This document shows positions 7,349 to 13,329 of a stretch of 13,329 nucleotides of DNA, one piece after another. Source of the DNA: Treponema sp. UBA3870 (lineage in GTDB: Bacteria > Spirochaetota > Spirochaetia > Treponematales > Treponemataceae); contig DGGQ01000199.1 in assembly GCA_002392275.1 (NCBI GenBank), positions 1 through 13,329 of the forward strand, given 5' to 3'. The notes below the pieces were generated by a model. That model was not told the origin of the DNA, did no database searches, and worked only from the letters and a program-made list of their open reading frames with translations. Made by a program: the position numbers and the translations under genes. How positions within the stretch are numbered: position 1 is the first letter of the stretch; each line of letters starts with the position of its first letter.

Positions 7349-7552
7349 TTAGATGTCATCCACACTGCAAGTTTTAGTCTGCATATCCGCAATCGCAGCA
7401 CGCAATGTTTCCTGCAAAGCCTCGTCATAGCCAGCCAGTGCAGCAAACGGAAGAAAAATTTTTGCCCTTTGATTAAGCGGCATACGTTTTTTCAGGGACT
7501 CAATGCTCCATTCGTAATTGATTATGTCATCATAATTATTTTCTTGCGTCAT
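7349..7552 (-). CDS. YolD-like small protein, polymerase partner
   Basis: A 67-aa protein whose sequence follows the N-terminal module of clostridial YolD-like proteins: YDDI (7-10), then RMPLNQRA (23-30) and FLPFAALAGYDEALQET (33-49), matching the pattern RMs..xRAxxFxPFAALxGYDxAxxET. Family members often accompany Y-family polymerases, and this one does so with an ATGA overlap (ATG at 7552-7550, polymerase TGA at 7551-7549). GGAGG at 7566-7562, 9 nt before the start, lies inside the polymerase gene and supports this start. It is shorter than the homologues I recall, ending soon after the conserved module. The biochemical role of the family is not well defined; a regulatory or accessory part in translesion synthesis is inferred from context. 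Confidence 0.65.
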   Translation of the reverse strand: MTQENNYDDIINYEWSIESLKKRMPLNQRAKIFLPFAALAGYDEALQETLRAAIADMQTKTCSVDDI

Positions 7553-8937
7553 GCTTTGTGTCCTCCAATCTGATTATTTCGGTCGCGGGTTGTTGCTCCA
7601 TCCTCAAGATTCATGCCTTTTAAAATTGCATTCTTTCCAAATTTTTTTATGATTTCAAGTCGGGCCTTTTGGAGACTGTCCTCCTTCTGGTGATTCAGAC
7701 CACCATCACTCTCTTCAAGCTCATCAAAAAGCCCAGGCTCCCTCCGGTCCACCGGGATGGTGTTGTTCGCGCTGATGTTCACTCGACGCACAAGCCATTT
7801 ATGGTTCACTATTTTTTCAAAAAGAGAAACAGCTGCCTCGACAATTGTTCTGGAAGAATTGGTTTCCGTATTGAATGAACAAGTTCCGTGGGCTGGCTTT
7901 GGAACTTCACGTCCATAATAATCACGAACAATCTCTCCATCAAAATCATTTTGATTGAGACTTTCAATATCATAGCCAATCTGGAGAGTCACTGCCGCGG
8001 CGACAAGATTTTTTTTGAACAAATCAAGAGCCAAAAGTTCTGCCATTTCTCGCACAATAATTTTTGTTTTCTCAAAACTGTATGGCTCATGCAAAACCTG
8101 TCCGCTTCCAAGACTTTTTGTTTCTGATTTGTAACTTTTGATTTCCTTCATACCAACAGGCTCAATTCCCCAGGCATGGTCAATCAGTATCTCCGCGTCG
8201 ATTCCAAATTCATTAAAAAGAAAATTTGGATTTTTCAAAGAGAGCCGGGCGACATCCCCCATTGTGTGAATGAAATATTTTTGCAGACGCTGCGCCGTCT
8301 TTTTTCCAATCCGCCAGAAATCAGTTATGGGCTTGTGGTTCCAAAGCTGTTTCCGGTAAGAGGCAGTATCAAGTTCCGCAATCCGCACACCGTCTTTGTC
8401 TGGCGAAACATGTTTTGCAACAATGTCCATCGCAATTTTACAGAGATATAAGTTTGGAGCAATTCCGGCAGTAGCAGTAATTCCCGTTTCAGAAAGGACA
8501 TCACGGATAACCCGGGCCACAAGTTCCCGCGCGCTCAGTTTATAAAACGGAAGATAGGATGTTGCGTCGATAAAAACTTCGTCAATCGAATAAACGTGGA
8601 TGTCCTCTGGAGCAAAATATTTTAAATACACATTGTAGATTCGGGTGGAATATTGAATGTACAGAGACATTCGTGGAACGGCAGCAATATATTCAAGCTC
8701 CCTTCCTGTCCGACGTTTGATTTCGCGAGCCTTTGCCTCAACTTCAAAAAGTCTGCTTCTACCAGAAAGTCCATAGGCCTTCAACGCGGGACTCACGGCA
8801 AGACAAATTGTTTTGCTCGTCCGGCTTTTGTCCGCAACAACAAGTTTTGTCGTCAACGGATCCAGCCCACGCTCGCGACATTCCACGGAGGCGTAAAAAG
8901 ATTTCAAATCAATTGCAATATAGGTTCTAGATTCCAT
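7549..8937 (-). CDS. Y-family translesion DNA polymerase (UmuC/UvrX-like)
   Basis: Error-prone polymerase that copies past DNA lesions. Residue numbers count from the TTG at 8940; subtract one for the preferred ATG at 8937, which gives 462 aa. The catalytic carboxylates are in AIDLKSFYASVE (D11) and YSIDEVFID (D120/E121). Y16 occupies the steric-gate position equivalent to UmuC Y11. IPL-like finger and palm segments (TAGIAPNLYLCKIAMD, 157-172) precede the helix-hairpin-helix region FWRIGKKTAQRLQ (208-220) and a little-finger domain (about 270-395). EPGLFDE (401-407) resembles a beta-clamp-binding motif. The gene lies divergently from the chemoreceptor and is followed by the YolD-like gene with a 4-nt overlap. 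No Shine-Dalgarno precedes the start, and a strong promoter abuts it. Confidence 0.9.
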   Translation of the reverse strand: MESRTYIAIDLKSFYASVECRERGLDPLTTKLVVADKSRTSKTICLAVSPALKAYGLSGRSRLFEVEAKAREIKRRTGRELEYIAAVPRMSLYIQYSTRIYNVYLKYFAPEDIHVYSIDEVFIDATSYLPFYKLSARELVARVIRDVLSETGITATAGIAPNLYLCKIAMDIVAKHVSPDKDGVRIAELDTASYRKQLWNHKPITDFWRIGKKTAQRLQKYFIHTMGDVARLSLKNPNFLFNEFGIDAEILIDHAWGIEPVGMKEIKSYKSETKSLGSGQVLHEPYSFEKTKIIVREMAELLALDLFKKNLVAAAVTLQIGYDIESLNQNDFDGEIVRDYYGREVPKPAHGTCSFNTETNSSRTIVEAAVSLFEKIVNHKWLVRRVNISANNTIPVDRREPGLFDELEESDGGLNHQKEDSLQKARLEIIKKFGKNAILKGMNLEDGATTRDRNNQIGGHKA

Positions 8938-8941
8938 CAAT

Positions 8942-8962
8942 CTGATTATATCACAAAATCAG
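8942..8962. promoter_or_regulatory. Palindrome over polymerase -10, possible operator
   Basis: CTGATT (8942-8947) and AATCAG (8957-8962) are perfect 6-bp inverted arms separated by 9 bp, and they span the -10 box of the polymerase promoter. A repressor bound here would block transcription. The outer CTG...CAG recalls the LexA sites of proteobacteria, but the 15-bp internal spacing does not fit that box (10 bp), nor is the Gram-positive CGAAC-type box present. The binding protein is unknown. Confidence 0.35.
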
Positions 8963-8973
8963 CGAGTTTCCAA
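8945..8973 (-). promoter_or_regulatory. Extended -10 promoter of the polymerase operon
   Basis: Reading the minus strand, TTGGAA (8973-8968; four of six) and a perfect TATAAT (8950-8945) are exactly 17 bp apart, and TG at 8953-8952 makes an extended -10. Initiation six to seven bases downstream falls at 8938-8937, on or next to the ATG at 8937. With no Shine-Dalgarno before that ATG, a leaderless mRNA is the simplest reading. Confidence 0.65.
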
Positions 8974-9028
8974 AACTGCAATCACCACCCTATCCTCACG
9001 AATAAAAATCCAGAAGACCACAAGATAT

Positions 9029-9057
9029 TTGAAATTTATTTGGAATGATGGTAGAAT
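9029..9057 (+). promoter_or_regulatory. Sigma-70-type promoter of the chemoreceptor
   Basis: TTGAAA (9029-9034) and TAGAAT (9052-9057) each match five of six consensus bases, with the ideal 17-bp spacing. Transcription from about 9064 would give a leader of about 56 nt before the ATG at 9120, containing a short CTC-GAAA-GAG hairpin and only a weak GGA as ribosome-binding site. No sigma-28 flagellar-type box (TAAA-N15-GCCGATAA) is seen, so the gene appears to use the housekeeping factor. Confidence 0.6.
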
Positions 9058-9119
9058 AATATTGGAGAGGTTTTTAAAAGACGGCTCGAAAGAGTGATTC
9101 ATATTCGGAACTGTATTTT

Positions 9120-11360
9120 ATGGAAAGAAAATCTTCTTCAAAATCTTCTATTAGAACAAGCCTTGTGCTTTCCCTTGGTTTGGGAATGGTCGCCGTTTCT
9201 ATCGTGATGACCTTCATCATCGGGCGGGCAGTCCTGAAGTCGAACAAAAATCAGATTACAAAAAGCATAATCACCCAGTCACTGACAAAGGGGAACGCGC
9301 TTGAAAAAACGATGTCCGAAAATCTTCACTCGGCGGAGGCTCTGTCGGGTATGCTGGGCGGAACATGGGCAATCCCTGAAAAACAGAGGCAGTCCGCTGC
9401 GGAACAGTCTGTGCGTGCCATGGTAAAATCCTCCACGATGGATTCAGCATGGGCATACTGGCTCCCGGACATGTTCGACCACAAGGACAGTTTGAGGGCG
9501 GACAAGATTGACAATCCAACTGGCCAGATGAAAATCCATTACATCCGTGACAAAAACGGAAGAATCAAAAACGACATTGTTTCTGAATTCACGGTCGAGC
9601 AGATTGAGGAGAGCGCAAACGCACCAGCCACGTTTATCAGCGAACCTGTGGTTACGACTCTGGACGGCGAGAAAGTTCTTACCGCAAAAGTTTTTTCGCC
9701 AATCGTCAATTCACTTGGACAGCGGTCGGGAGTCGCAGGTGTGGACATCGTTCTTTCGGGACTTGACGGACTGATGGACGGAAGCTCGGTTTTTGATGGA
9801 AGCAAGTGCCAGTTCTTCACTTCATCGGGCGCGGTTCTAGCTTCAAGCGATGCAAGCGAGGTGGGACGGACAAGCAAGTTCATGTCGGACAAAAAACTGA
9901 GCAGATATTTTGAAACCGTATCCATTCCGGTTATCGATCCAAAAACCGGTGAGGAAATCGGTTCGCGGATTGACTATTCGCCTGTGACTTTTACCGGAAC
10001 AGTTGACGGAGTGAAGAGCTTTGTCACAATCATAAAGACGCAGGTGGACAGAACCGGCGAGGCATGGTTTCTTGTGTCGGTCACTCCAGAGTCCAGCATC
10101 AACAAAAGCGCGTGGGCGACAATCTGGATTATAATCATAGCGTTCGTAATTCAGATTGTAATTGTCATACTGATTGTATATGTCGTCGTAACAAGGCTCA
10201 CAAAGCCGCTCAAAACAACTGTGGACGCATTGCAGAACATCAGTGAGGGCGACGGAGACATGACTGTTCGGCTCCATGCAAACCAGAACAACGAAATCGG
10301 GGCGATGTGCGAAAGTTTCAACAAGACCATGGACAAACTTTCTGTCTCAATCAAGGACGTGAAAAAATCCAGCGAGGAGATGGAGGAAATTGGAAACGAC
10401 CTGAACGATTCCATGAGCCAGACCGCAATGGCTGTTGAGGACATCACATCGAGCATAGAGTCCATCCAGTCACAGATGCAGGATCATGCGACCGGCGTTG
10501 AGGAAGCACTTTCGGTTGTGCAGCAGATTGTACGTAGCATTGAAAAACTCAACGAGAACATTGACGAACAGGCTTCGAGCGTTACGGAATCGGCAAGTTC
10601 GGTCGAGCAGATGACGGAGAACATACGGAACGTTTCGGAAATCCTTGAAAAAAACAGGGAATCCATGAACATGCTTGAAAATGCCTCCGAGCTGGGACAG
10701 TCTTTAATCAACAGCATGGCGGAGCTTTCAACAAACATTCAGGACAGGTCGAAAAACCTCAAGGAAGCGTCGGCTGTCATAAAGAACATCGCAAGCCAGA
10801 CAAACCTTCTTGCCATGAACGCAGCAATCGAGGCGGCACATGCTGGCGAAAGCGGACAGGGATTTTCGGTGGTCGCGGATGAAATCAGAAAACTTGCGGA
10901 GGAGTCAAGCTCACAGGGAACAAAAATCCAAAAGGAAATCAAGGAGGTCCAGGATCTTATCCAAAGCGTCACCGAATCCACCGGCAAAGTCCAGAGCCAG
11001 TTCAGTTCTATTTTCACTCTCACAAAAATGGTCAGCGAGCAGGAGCTTGTTATTGACAAGGAGATGAAGAGCCAGAACGAAGGCGGAGAACAGGTGCTTC
11101 AGCTGATGCAGTCAATCAACAGGATAACGGAGCAGGTCAAGCGTGATTCAGACGAGATGATGGAAGGAAGCAAACAGGTTTCTTTTGAGATGGACCAGAT
11201 TGCGAACATGACAAGCTCAGTGAACAACAACGTGAAGAACATGACCGAAAAGACGGATTCAATCGGCACATTCTCCAGAAACGCAAAGTCCTGCGTGGAC
11301 AAAAACCTTGAGAGCATAATGCGGCTCCGGGATGCGATGAACAAATTCAAGGTCGAGTAG
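9120..11360 (+). CDS. Methyl-accepting chemotaxis protein, dCache-HAMP
   Basis: Transmembrane chemoreceptor that controls CheA. TM1 spans about 14-36; a periplasmic double-Cache domain covers about 37-328, with AYWLPDMFD (112-120) in the usual 'fEPNxFDG' position; TM2 spans about 332-358, followed by HAMP (359-412). The signalling hairpin tip is intact: QTNLLAMNAAIEAAHAGESG (560-579) and FSVVADEIRKLAE (582-594). The arms on each side of the tip glutamate E577 are about 165 residues, roughly 23 heptads, longer than in E. coli Tsr. Glu/Gln/Ser-rich stretches offer methylation sites. The C-terminus (NKFKVE) lacks a CheR-tethering NWETF-type pentapeptide. The amino-acid-binding residue set of dCache_1AA is not evident, so the ligand is unknown. 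It shares a transcript with the secreted beta-sandwich protein that follows after 12 bp. Confidence 0.93.
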   Translation: MERKSSSKSSIRTSLVLSLGLGMVAVSIVMTFIIGRAVLKSNKNQITKSIITQSLTKGNALEKTMSENLHSAEALSGMLGGTWAIPEKQRQSAAEQSVRAMVKSSTMDSAWAYWLPDMFDHKDSLRADKIDNPTGQMKIHYIRDKNGRIKNDIVSEFTVEQIEESANAPATFISEPVVTTLDGEKVLTAKVFSPIVNSLGQRSGVAGVDIVLSGLDGLMDGSSVFDGSKCQFFTSSGAVLASSDASEVGRTSKFMSDKKLSRYFETVSIPVIDPKTGEEIGSRIDYSPVTFTGTVDGVKSFVTIIKTQVDRTGEAWFLVSVTPESSINKSAWATIWIIIIAFVIQIVIVILIVYVVVTRLTKPLKTTVDALQNISEGDGDMTVRLHANQNNEIGAMCESFNKTMDKLSVSIKDVKKSSEEMEEIGNDLNDSMSQTAMAVEDITSSIESIQSQMQDHATGVEEALSVVQQIVRSIEKLNENIDEQASSVTESASSVEQMTENIRNVSEILEKNRESMNMLENASELGQSLINSMAELSTNIQDRSKNLKEASAVIKNIASQTNLLAMNAAIEAAHAGESGQGFSVVADEIRKLAEESSSQGTKIQKEIKEVQDLIQSVTESTGKVQSQFSSIFTLTKMVSEQELVIDKEMKSQNEGGEQVLQLMQSINRITEQVKRDSDEMMEGSKQVSFEMDQIANMTSSVNNNVKNMTEKTDSIGTFSRNAKSCVDKNLESIMRLRDAMNKFKVE

Positions 11361-11367
11361 GAGGTGA
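11359..11367 (+). promoter_or_regulatory. Perfect Shine-Dalgarno overlapping receptor stop
   Basis: AGGAGGTGA begins within the TAG stop codon of the chemoreceptor and matches the 16S anti-Shine-Dalgarno over nine bases. It lies 5 nt from the ATG at 11373, which fixes the start of the secreted protein there and rules out the in-frame GTG at 11364, which lies inside the site itself. Such strength suggests that the second protein is made in larger amounts than the receptor. Confidence 0.7.
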
Positions 11368-11372
11368 TTTTT

Positions 11373-11945
11373 ATGAAGAGGTTTTTTGTTTTTTTTGCGC
11401 TGATGATTTTTTCCGCCACCGCAGTTTTCGCACAGCTTGATGTTGAACTTCCGAAAGGGAACGTAGAAGTTTTCGACGGATTTGAAAAAGGCAACTACTG
11501 GATTTGGGCGGGATTCGACTGGGATCAGTACGGAACCGTGAAGATTTCCACAGGGGCGAACATTTCAAAGGACTGGGCATCGGAAGGCTCACATTCGCTT
11601 GAGATGACGATGGACGTGATGGACGCAAGCTCCACAAAATCTGCAATATGGTTTTATGACGGAACGAACGATTTGTCGGGGTCACGCTATCTTGCGATGG
11701 ATTTCTACAATCCAGAAAACTACACGTACAAAATCGCGGTGGTAATTCAGGCGACCGACTCTTGGAAATGGTGCAGCCTTGGTTCGGACTCTCTTCCCCC
11801 CGGAGTGCACACGATGGTCTTTGATCTTTCGGAGTACAGCGAAATGCTCGGCGATGTAAGACGCATATCCGTGACAAGCGACAACGGACAGATTCTGATG
11901 AAGGAGTCTCATTTTTATGTGGACAACATAAGGCTCATAAAATAA
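11373..11945 (+). CDS. Secreted CBM-like beta-sandwich protein
   Basis: A 190-aa exported protein. The signal peptide MKRFFVFFALMIFSATAVFA (1-20) has a signal peptidase I site before Q21, and there is no lipobox cysteine, so it should be soluble in the periplasm or released. The mature part looks like a single jelly-roll domain similar to CBM11/galactose-binding-like modules: FDGFEKGNYW (34-43), an aromatic WIWAGFDWDQYG run (43-54), GSHSLEMTMDV (72-82), YLAMDFYNP (106-114), and the final strand FYVDNIRLIK (181-190), a typical last strand of such modules. It carries no catalytic domain. It follows the chemoreceptor by 12 bp with a perfect Shine-Dalgarno, so a role as a sugar- or glycan-binding partner of that receptor is a reasonable inference. 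An envelope structural role is the alternative. Confidence 0.7.
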   Translation: MKRFFVFFALMIFSATAVFAQLDVELPKGNVEVFDGFEKGNYWIWAGFDWDQYGTVKISTGANISKDWASEGSHSLEMTMDVMDASSTKSAIWFYDGTNDLSGSRYLAMDFYNPENYTYKIAVVIQATDSWKWCSLGSDSLPPGVHTMVFDLSEYSEMLGDVRRISVTSDNGQILMKESHFYVDNIRLIK

Positions 11946-11956
11946 TCTGCCGCTGA

Positions 11957-12529
11957 TTACTGACCGTACTTTGCAACAAGCTCGGTGCGGTCGCTCACTC
12001 CAATCTTCTCGTAGATTACGGAGATGTAGTTTTCAACGGCACGCTTTTTTACTTCACGGGTGTTCAGGAAAATAAGTATTACGCTGGCCAAGGCGATTGT
12101 AACAATAAGCCACACAAAATAGTCAAAAAGTTTTTGGTGGGTTCCCTCCAGCGCATAGTTTTGATTATAAAGATACGACAGCATGTTCAGGTTTATGTTC
12201 CGCCCTGACTCGTAAATCAAAAATGGATTCTGTTCTCCGCCTTCAATCATCGCAAGGATTTTTTTTGCTTCTACAAGGCAGGTCTTTATCTGCTCATTTG
12301 TCTCCTCCCTAAGTTCTGGATATGACTCGAATGATTCCGGCTCGAATTCTTCAAGTTTTTCAATGAAGTCCATGCATGAGTCGGCATCTTTTTTGTCGTT
12401 GAAATTCTTCCACGCAAGATAGAGGTCTTTTGAGTCGAGAAATTCCGTTTCGATTTTTTTTGAGCAGCACACCAGAGTGAAAGTCAAAATGGATGCCATA
12501 AGGATTACAGGGATTTTTCTCATGGTCAT
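11957..12529 (-). CDS. Lipoprotein with TM helix and half LuxR HTH
   Basis: A 190-aa protein of unknown function. The N-terminus is a lipoprotein signal (residues 3-22) ending LVCCS, where C22, or less likely C21, would carry the lipid; spirochaetes tolerate relaxed lipoboxes. Residues 27-135 form an acidic, mostly helical extracytoplasmic region. One TM helix spans about 136-155, then the cytoplasmic tail KKRAVENYISVIYEKIGVSD and RTELVAKYG (161-189). That tail strongly resembles the recognition and dimerisation helices of LuxR/GerE domains, while the first half of the HTH is missing. Translation probably starts at 12529, with AGGA about 8 nt upstream, rather than at Met3. It lies 23 bp downstream of the Pr6Pr-like gene on the same strand. 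It may be an internally deleted membrane-bound regulator or a family that works without DNA binding. Confidence 0.65.
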   Translation of the reverse strand: MTMRKIPVILMASILTFTLVCCSKKIETEFLDSKDLYLAWKNFNDKKDADSCMDFIEKLEEFEPESFESYPELREETNEQIKTCLVEAKKILAMIEGGEQNPFLIYESGRNINLNMLSYLYNQNYALEGTHQKLFDYFVWLIVTIALASVILIFLNTREVKKRAVENYISVIYEKIGVSDRTELVAKYGQ

Positions 12530-12552
12530 TTTTTTTCCTGCTCAGCGTCCTC

Positions 12553-13221
12553 TCACCTTGCAATCTTTTTGTTCAGCACCCAGAGCAGGATTGAAAAAAC
12601 CCAGGTCACGGCCACAACAAGCGGAACGACAAACCAGATTGTGTTCACACCGCCGCCCAAAAATCCGTACCAGTCATAGTCGTGCGATGTTTTTCCATTT
12701 TCCAGATGGAGCAGAATGTTCGGGATATAATAAAATCCATAAAGCAACATCGGAATGATTCCGGCAAAAGTAAGCGCGAACGGATGTTTCTCCGCAGGCT
12801 CAAAAAACACAAAGCTGATTATGCACAGAAGCGGAGTCACAAGATGCATGAAAAAATTTGAGTTCATAAAATAGGCAAAATATGTTGTCGTTGAATGTGG
12901 TGCAAGAAAAAAAACAGTCACCATCATGGTCAGGGTTACGCCGGTGGTTGCCGCAAGTTTCAAAACATAAAGCACCATCGGAAGTTTCGTGCTTCTTTTT
13001 CCCGATGGCGAAAGTTTATAAATCAAAAAGACCAGTGCGACAAGACCCGCAAATACATTCGAGTCCACCGTAAAATATTTGAACGCATGGAAATTGCTCT
13101 CCGAAAGAAACTTCACGTCGCCCATAAAGTAGAACCCGACAATCATGCTGACCGTTGCAAAAACTGTCGTACCAAAAATCAATGCGTTTAATGTGACCGC
13201 CACTTTCTGTCGTTTTGTCAT
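12553..13221 (-). CDS. Pr6Pr-like six-TM membrane protein
   Basis: A 222-aa integral membrane protein with six likely helices: about 11-31, 49-70, 81-106, 124-141, 149-168 and 193-216. Landmarks are YFTVDSN (49-55) at the start of helix 2, SNFFMHLVTPLL (121-132) in helix 4 and DYDWYGFLGGG (181-191) before helix 6, an arrangement recalling Pr6Pr-family proteins; their biochemical role is not established. The ATG at 13221 is chosen over an in-frame TTG at 13239 because GGAG (13234-13231) lies 9 nt upstream and the likely transcription start (about 13243) would leave the TTG almost no leader. It is first in a two-gene minus-strand operon with the lipoprotein, 23 bp apart. No catalytic or transport motif is evident. 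Confidence 0.65.
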   Translation of the reverse strand: MTKRQKVAVTLNALIFGTTVFATVSMIVGFYFMGDVKFLSESNFHAFKYFTVDSNVFAGLVALVFLIYKLSPSGKRSTKLPMVLYVLKLAATTGVTLTMMVTVFFLAPHSTTTYFAYFMNSNFFMHLVTPLLCIISFVFFEPAEKHPFALTFAGIIPMLLYGFYYIPNILLHLENGKTSHDYDWYGFLGGGVNTIWFVVPLVVAVTWVFSILLWVLNKKIAR

Positions 13222-13249
13222 CCTAAAAATCTCCGTCAATCTCTACCCT

Positions 13250-13279
13250 ATAATAACATCTTATCCCGTTGCTCTGCAA
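13250..13279 (-). promoter_or_regulatory. Extended -10 promoter of the Pr6Pr operon
   Basis: On the minus strand, TATTAT (13255-13250) is preceded by TG (13258-13257), giving an extended -10. The upstream TTGCAG (13279-13274) matches three of six -35 bases with an 18-bp spacer. Initiation near 13243 would leave a 22-nt leader with the GGAG site. A small perfect hairpin, GTTGC-TCT-GCAAC (13268-13280), overlaps the -35 region. The window ends 49 bp beyond; nothing further is recognisable there. Confidence 0.45.
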
Positions 13280-13329
13280 CAAGTCCAGCATTAACTTTTT
13301 TTATGGCGAATATATTAAAGAACCGCTGA

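Noticed and set aside
8942..8962. LexA/SOS box in front of the polymerase
   Set aside because: The spacing between CTG and CAG is 15 bp instead of 10, and no CGAAC-N4-GTTCG-type box is present; kept only as a palindrome of unknown binder.
9070..9105. Sigma-28 flagellar promoter before the chemoreceptor
   Set aside because: TAAA is present, but no GCCGATAA-like -10 occurs at the right spacing; the sigma-70 match at 9029-9057 is far better.
9058..9119. GEMM c-di-GMP riboswitch in the chemoreceptor leader (CGAAAGAGTG-like string)
   Set aside because: Only a short coincidental string matches; the tetraloop-receptor and the second helix of GEMM do not follow.
13303..13329. Short open frame ATG...TGA at the very end of the window
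   Set aside because: Only eight codons, with no good ribosome-binding site; the match of its stop to the window edge gives no evidence of a gene.

Overview
The window looks like chromosomal DNA of a host-associated spirochaete, most likely a Treponema. This is inference from gene content: a dCache chemoreceptor, a PAS-GGDEF-PAS protein, a relaxed lipobox, a signal-peptidase-I protein of an envelope with a periplasm, and A/T-rich spacers. A clostridial relative is the main alternative, because the Y-family polymerase/YolD-like pair and the ABC proteins resemble clostridial families. No rRNA, tRNA, CRISPR array, transposase or phage gene was found.

Layout. (1) 1-906 (+): a complete arginase that starts on the first base of the window. 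(2) 907-1710: about 800 bp without a convincing large gene. It holds several inverted repeats, one micro-ORF with a good Shine-Dalgarno, and a 131-nt stretch (1413-1543) that folds on paper into a three-way junction whose non-Watson-Crick pairs are nearly all G-U on the + strand. (3) 1711-7340 (+): a tight four-gene cluster of PAS-GGDEF-PAS diguanylate cyclase, GNAT acetyltransferase, and two ABC half-transporters overlapping by 8 bp, which probably form a heterodimeric exporter. (4) 7349-8937 (-): a Y-family translesion DNA polymerase followed, with an ATGA overlap, by a 67-aa YolD-like protein. Its promoter sits so close to the ATG that the mRNA may be leaderless, and a 21-bp palindrome covers the -10 box. 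(5) 9029-11945 (+): a promoter, a 746-aa dCache-HAMP chemoreceptor, and a secreted CBM-like beta-sandwich protein whose perfect Shine-Dalgarno overlaps the receptor stop codon. (6) 11957-13221 (-): a six-TM Pr6Pr-like membrane protein followed by a predicted lipoprotein with one TM helix and a C-terminal tail that resembles only the second half of a LuxR-type HTH.

How the genes may work together. The chemoreceptor and the secreted protein plausibly act as one envelope sensing unit. The cyclase cluster may tie c-di-GMP signalling to export or self-protection through the ABC pair and the acetyltransferase. The polymerase and the YolD-like gene form a DNA-damage-tolerance pair. The two convergent junctions (7340/7349 and 11945/11957) leave only 8 and 11 bp between stop codons, so no ordinary intergenic terminator fits there. 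The items most worth following up are the three-way-junction RNA candidate, the half-HTH lipoprotein, the receptor/secreted-protein pair, and the polymerase promoter arrangement.
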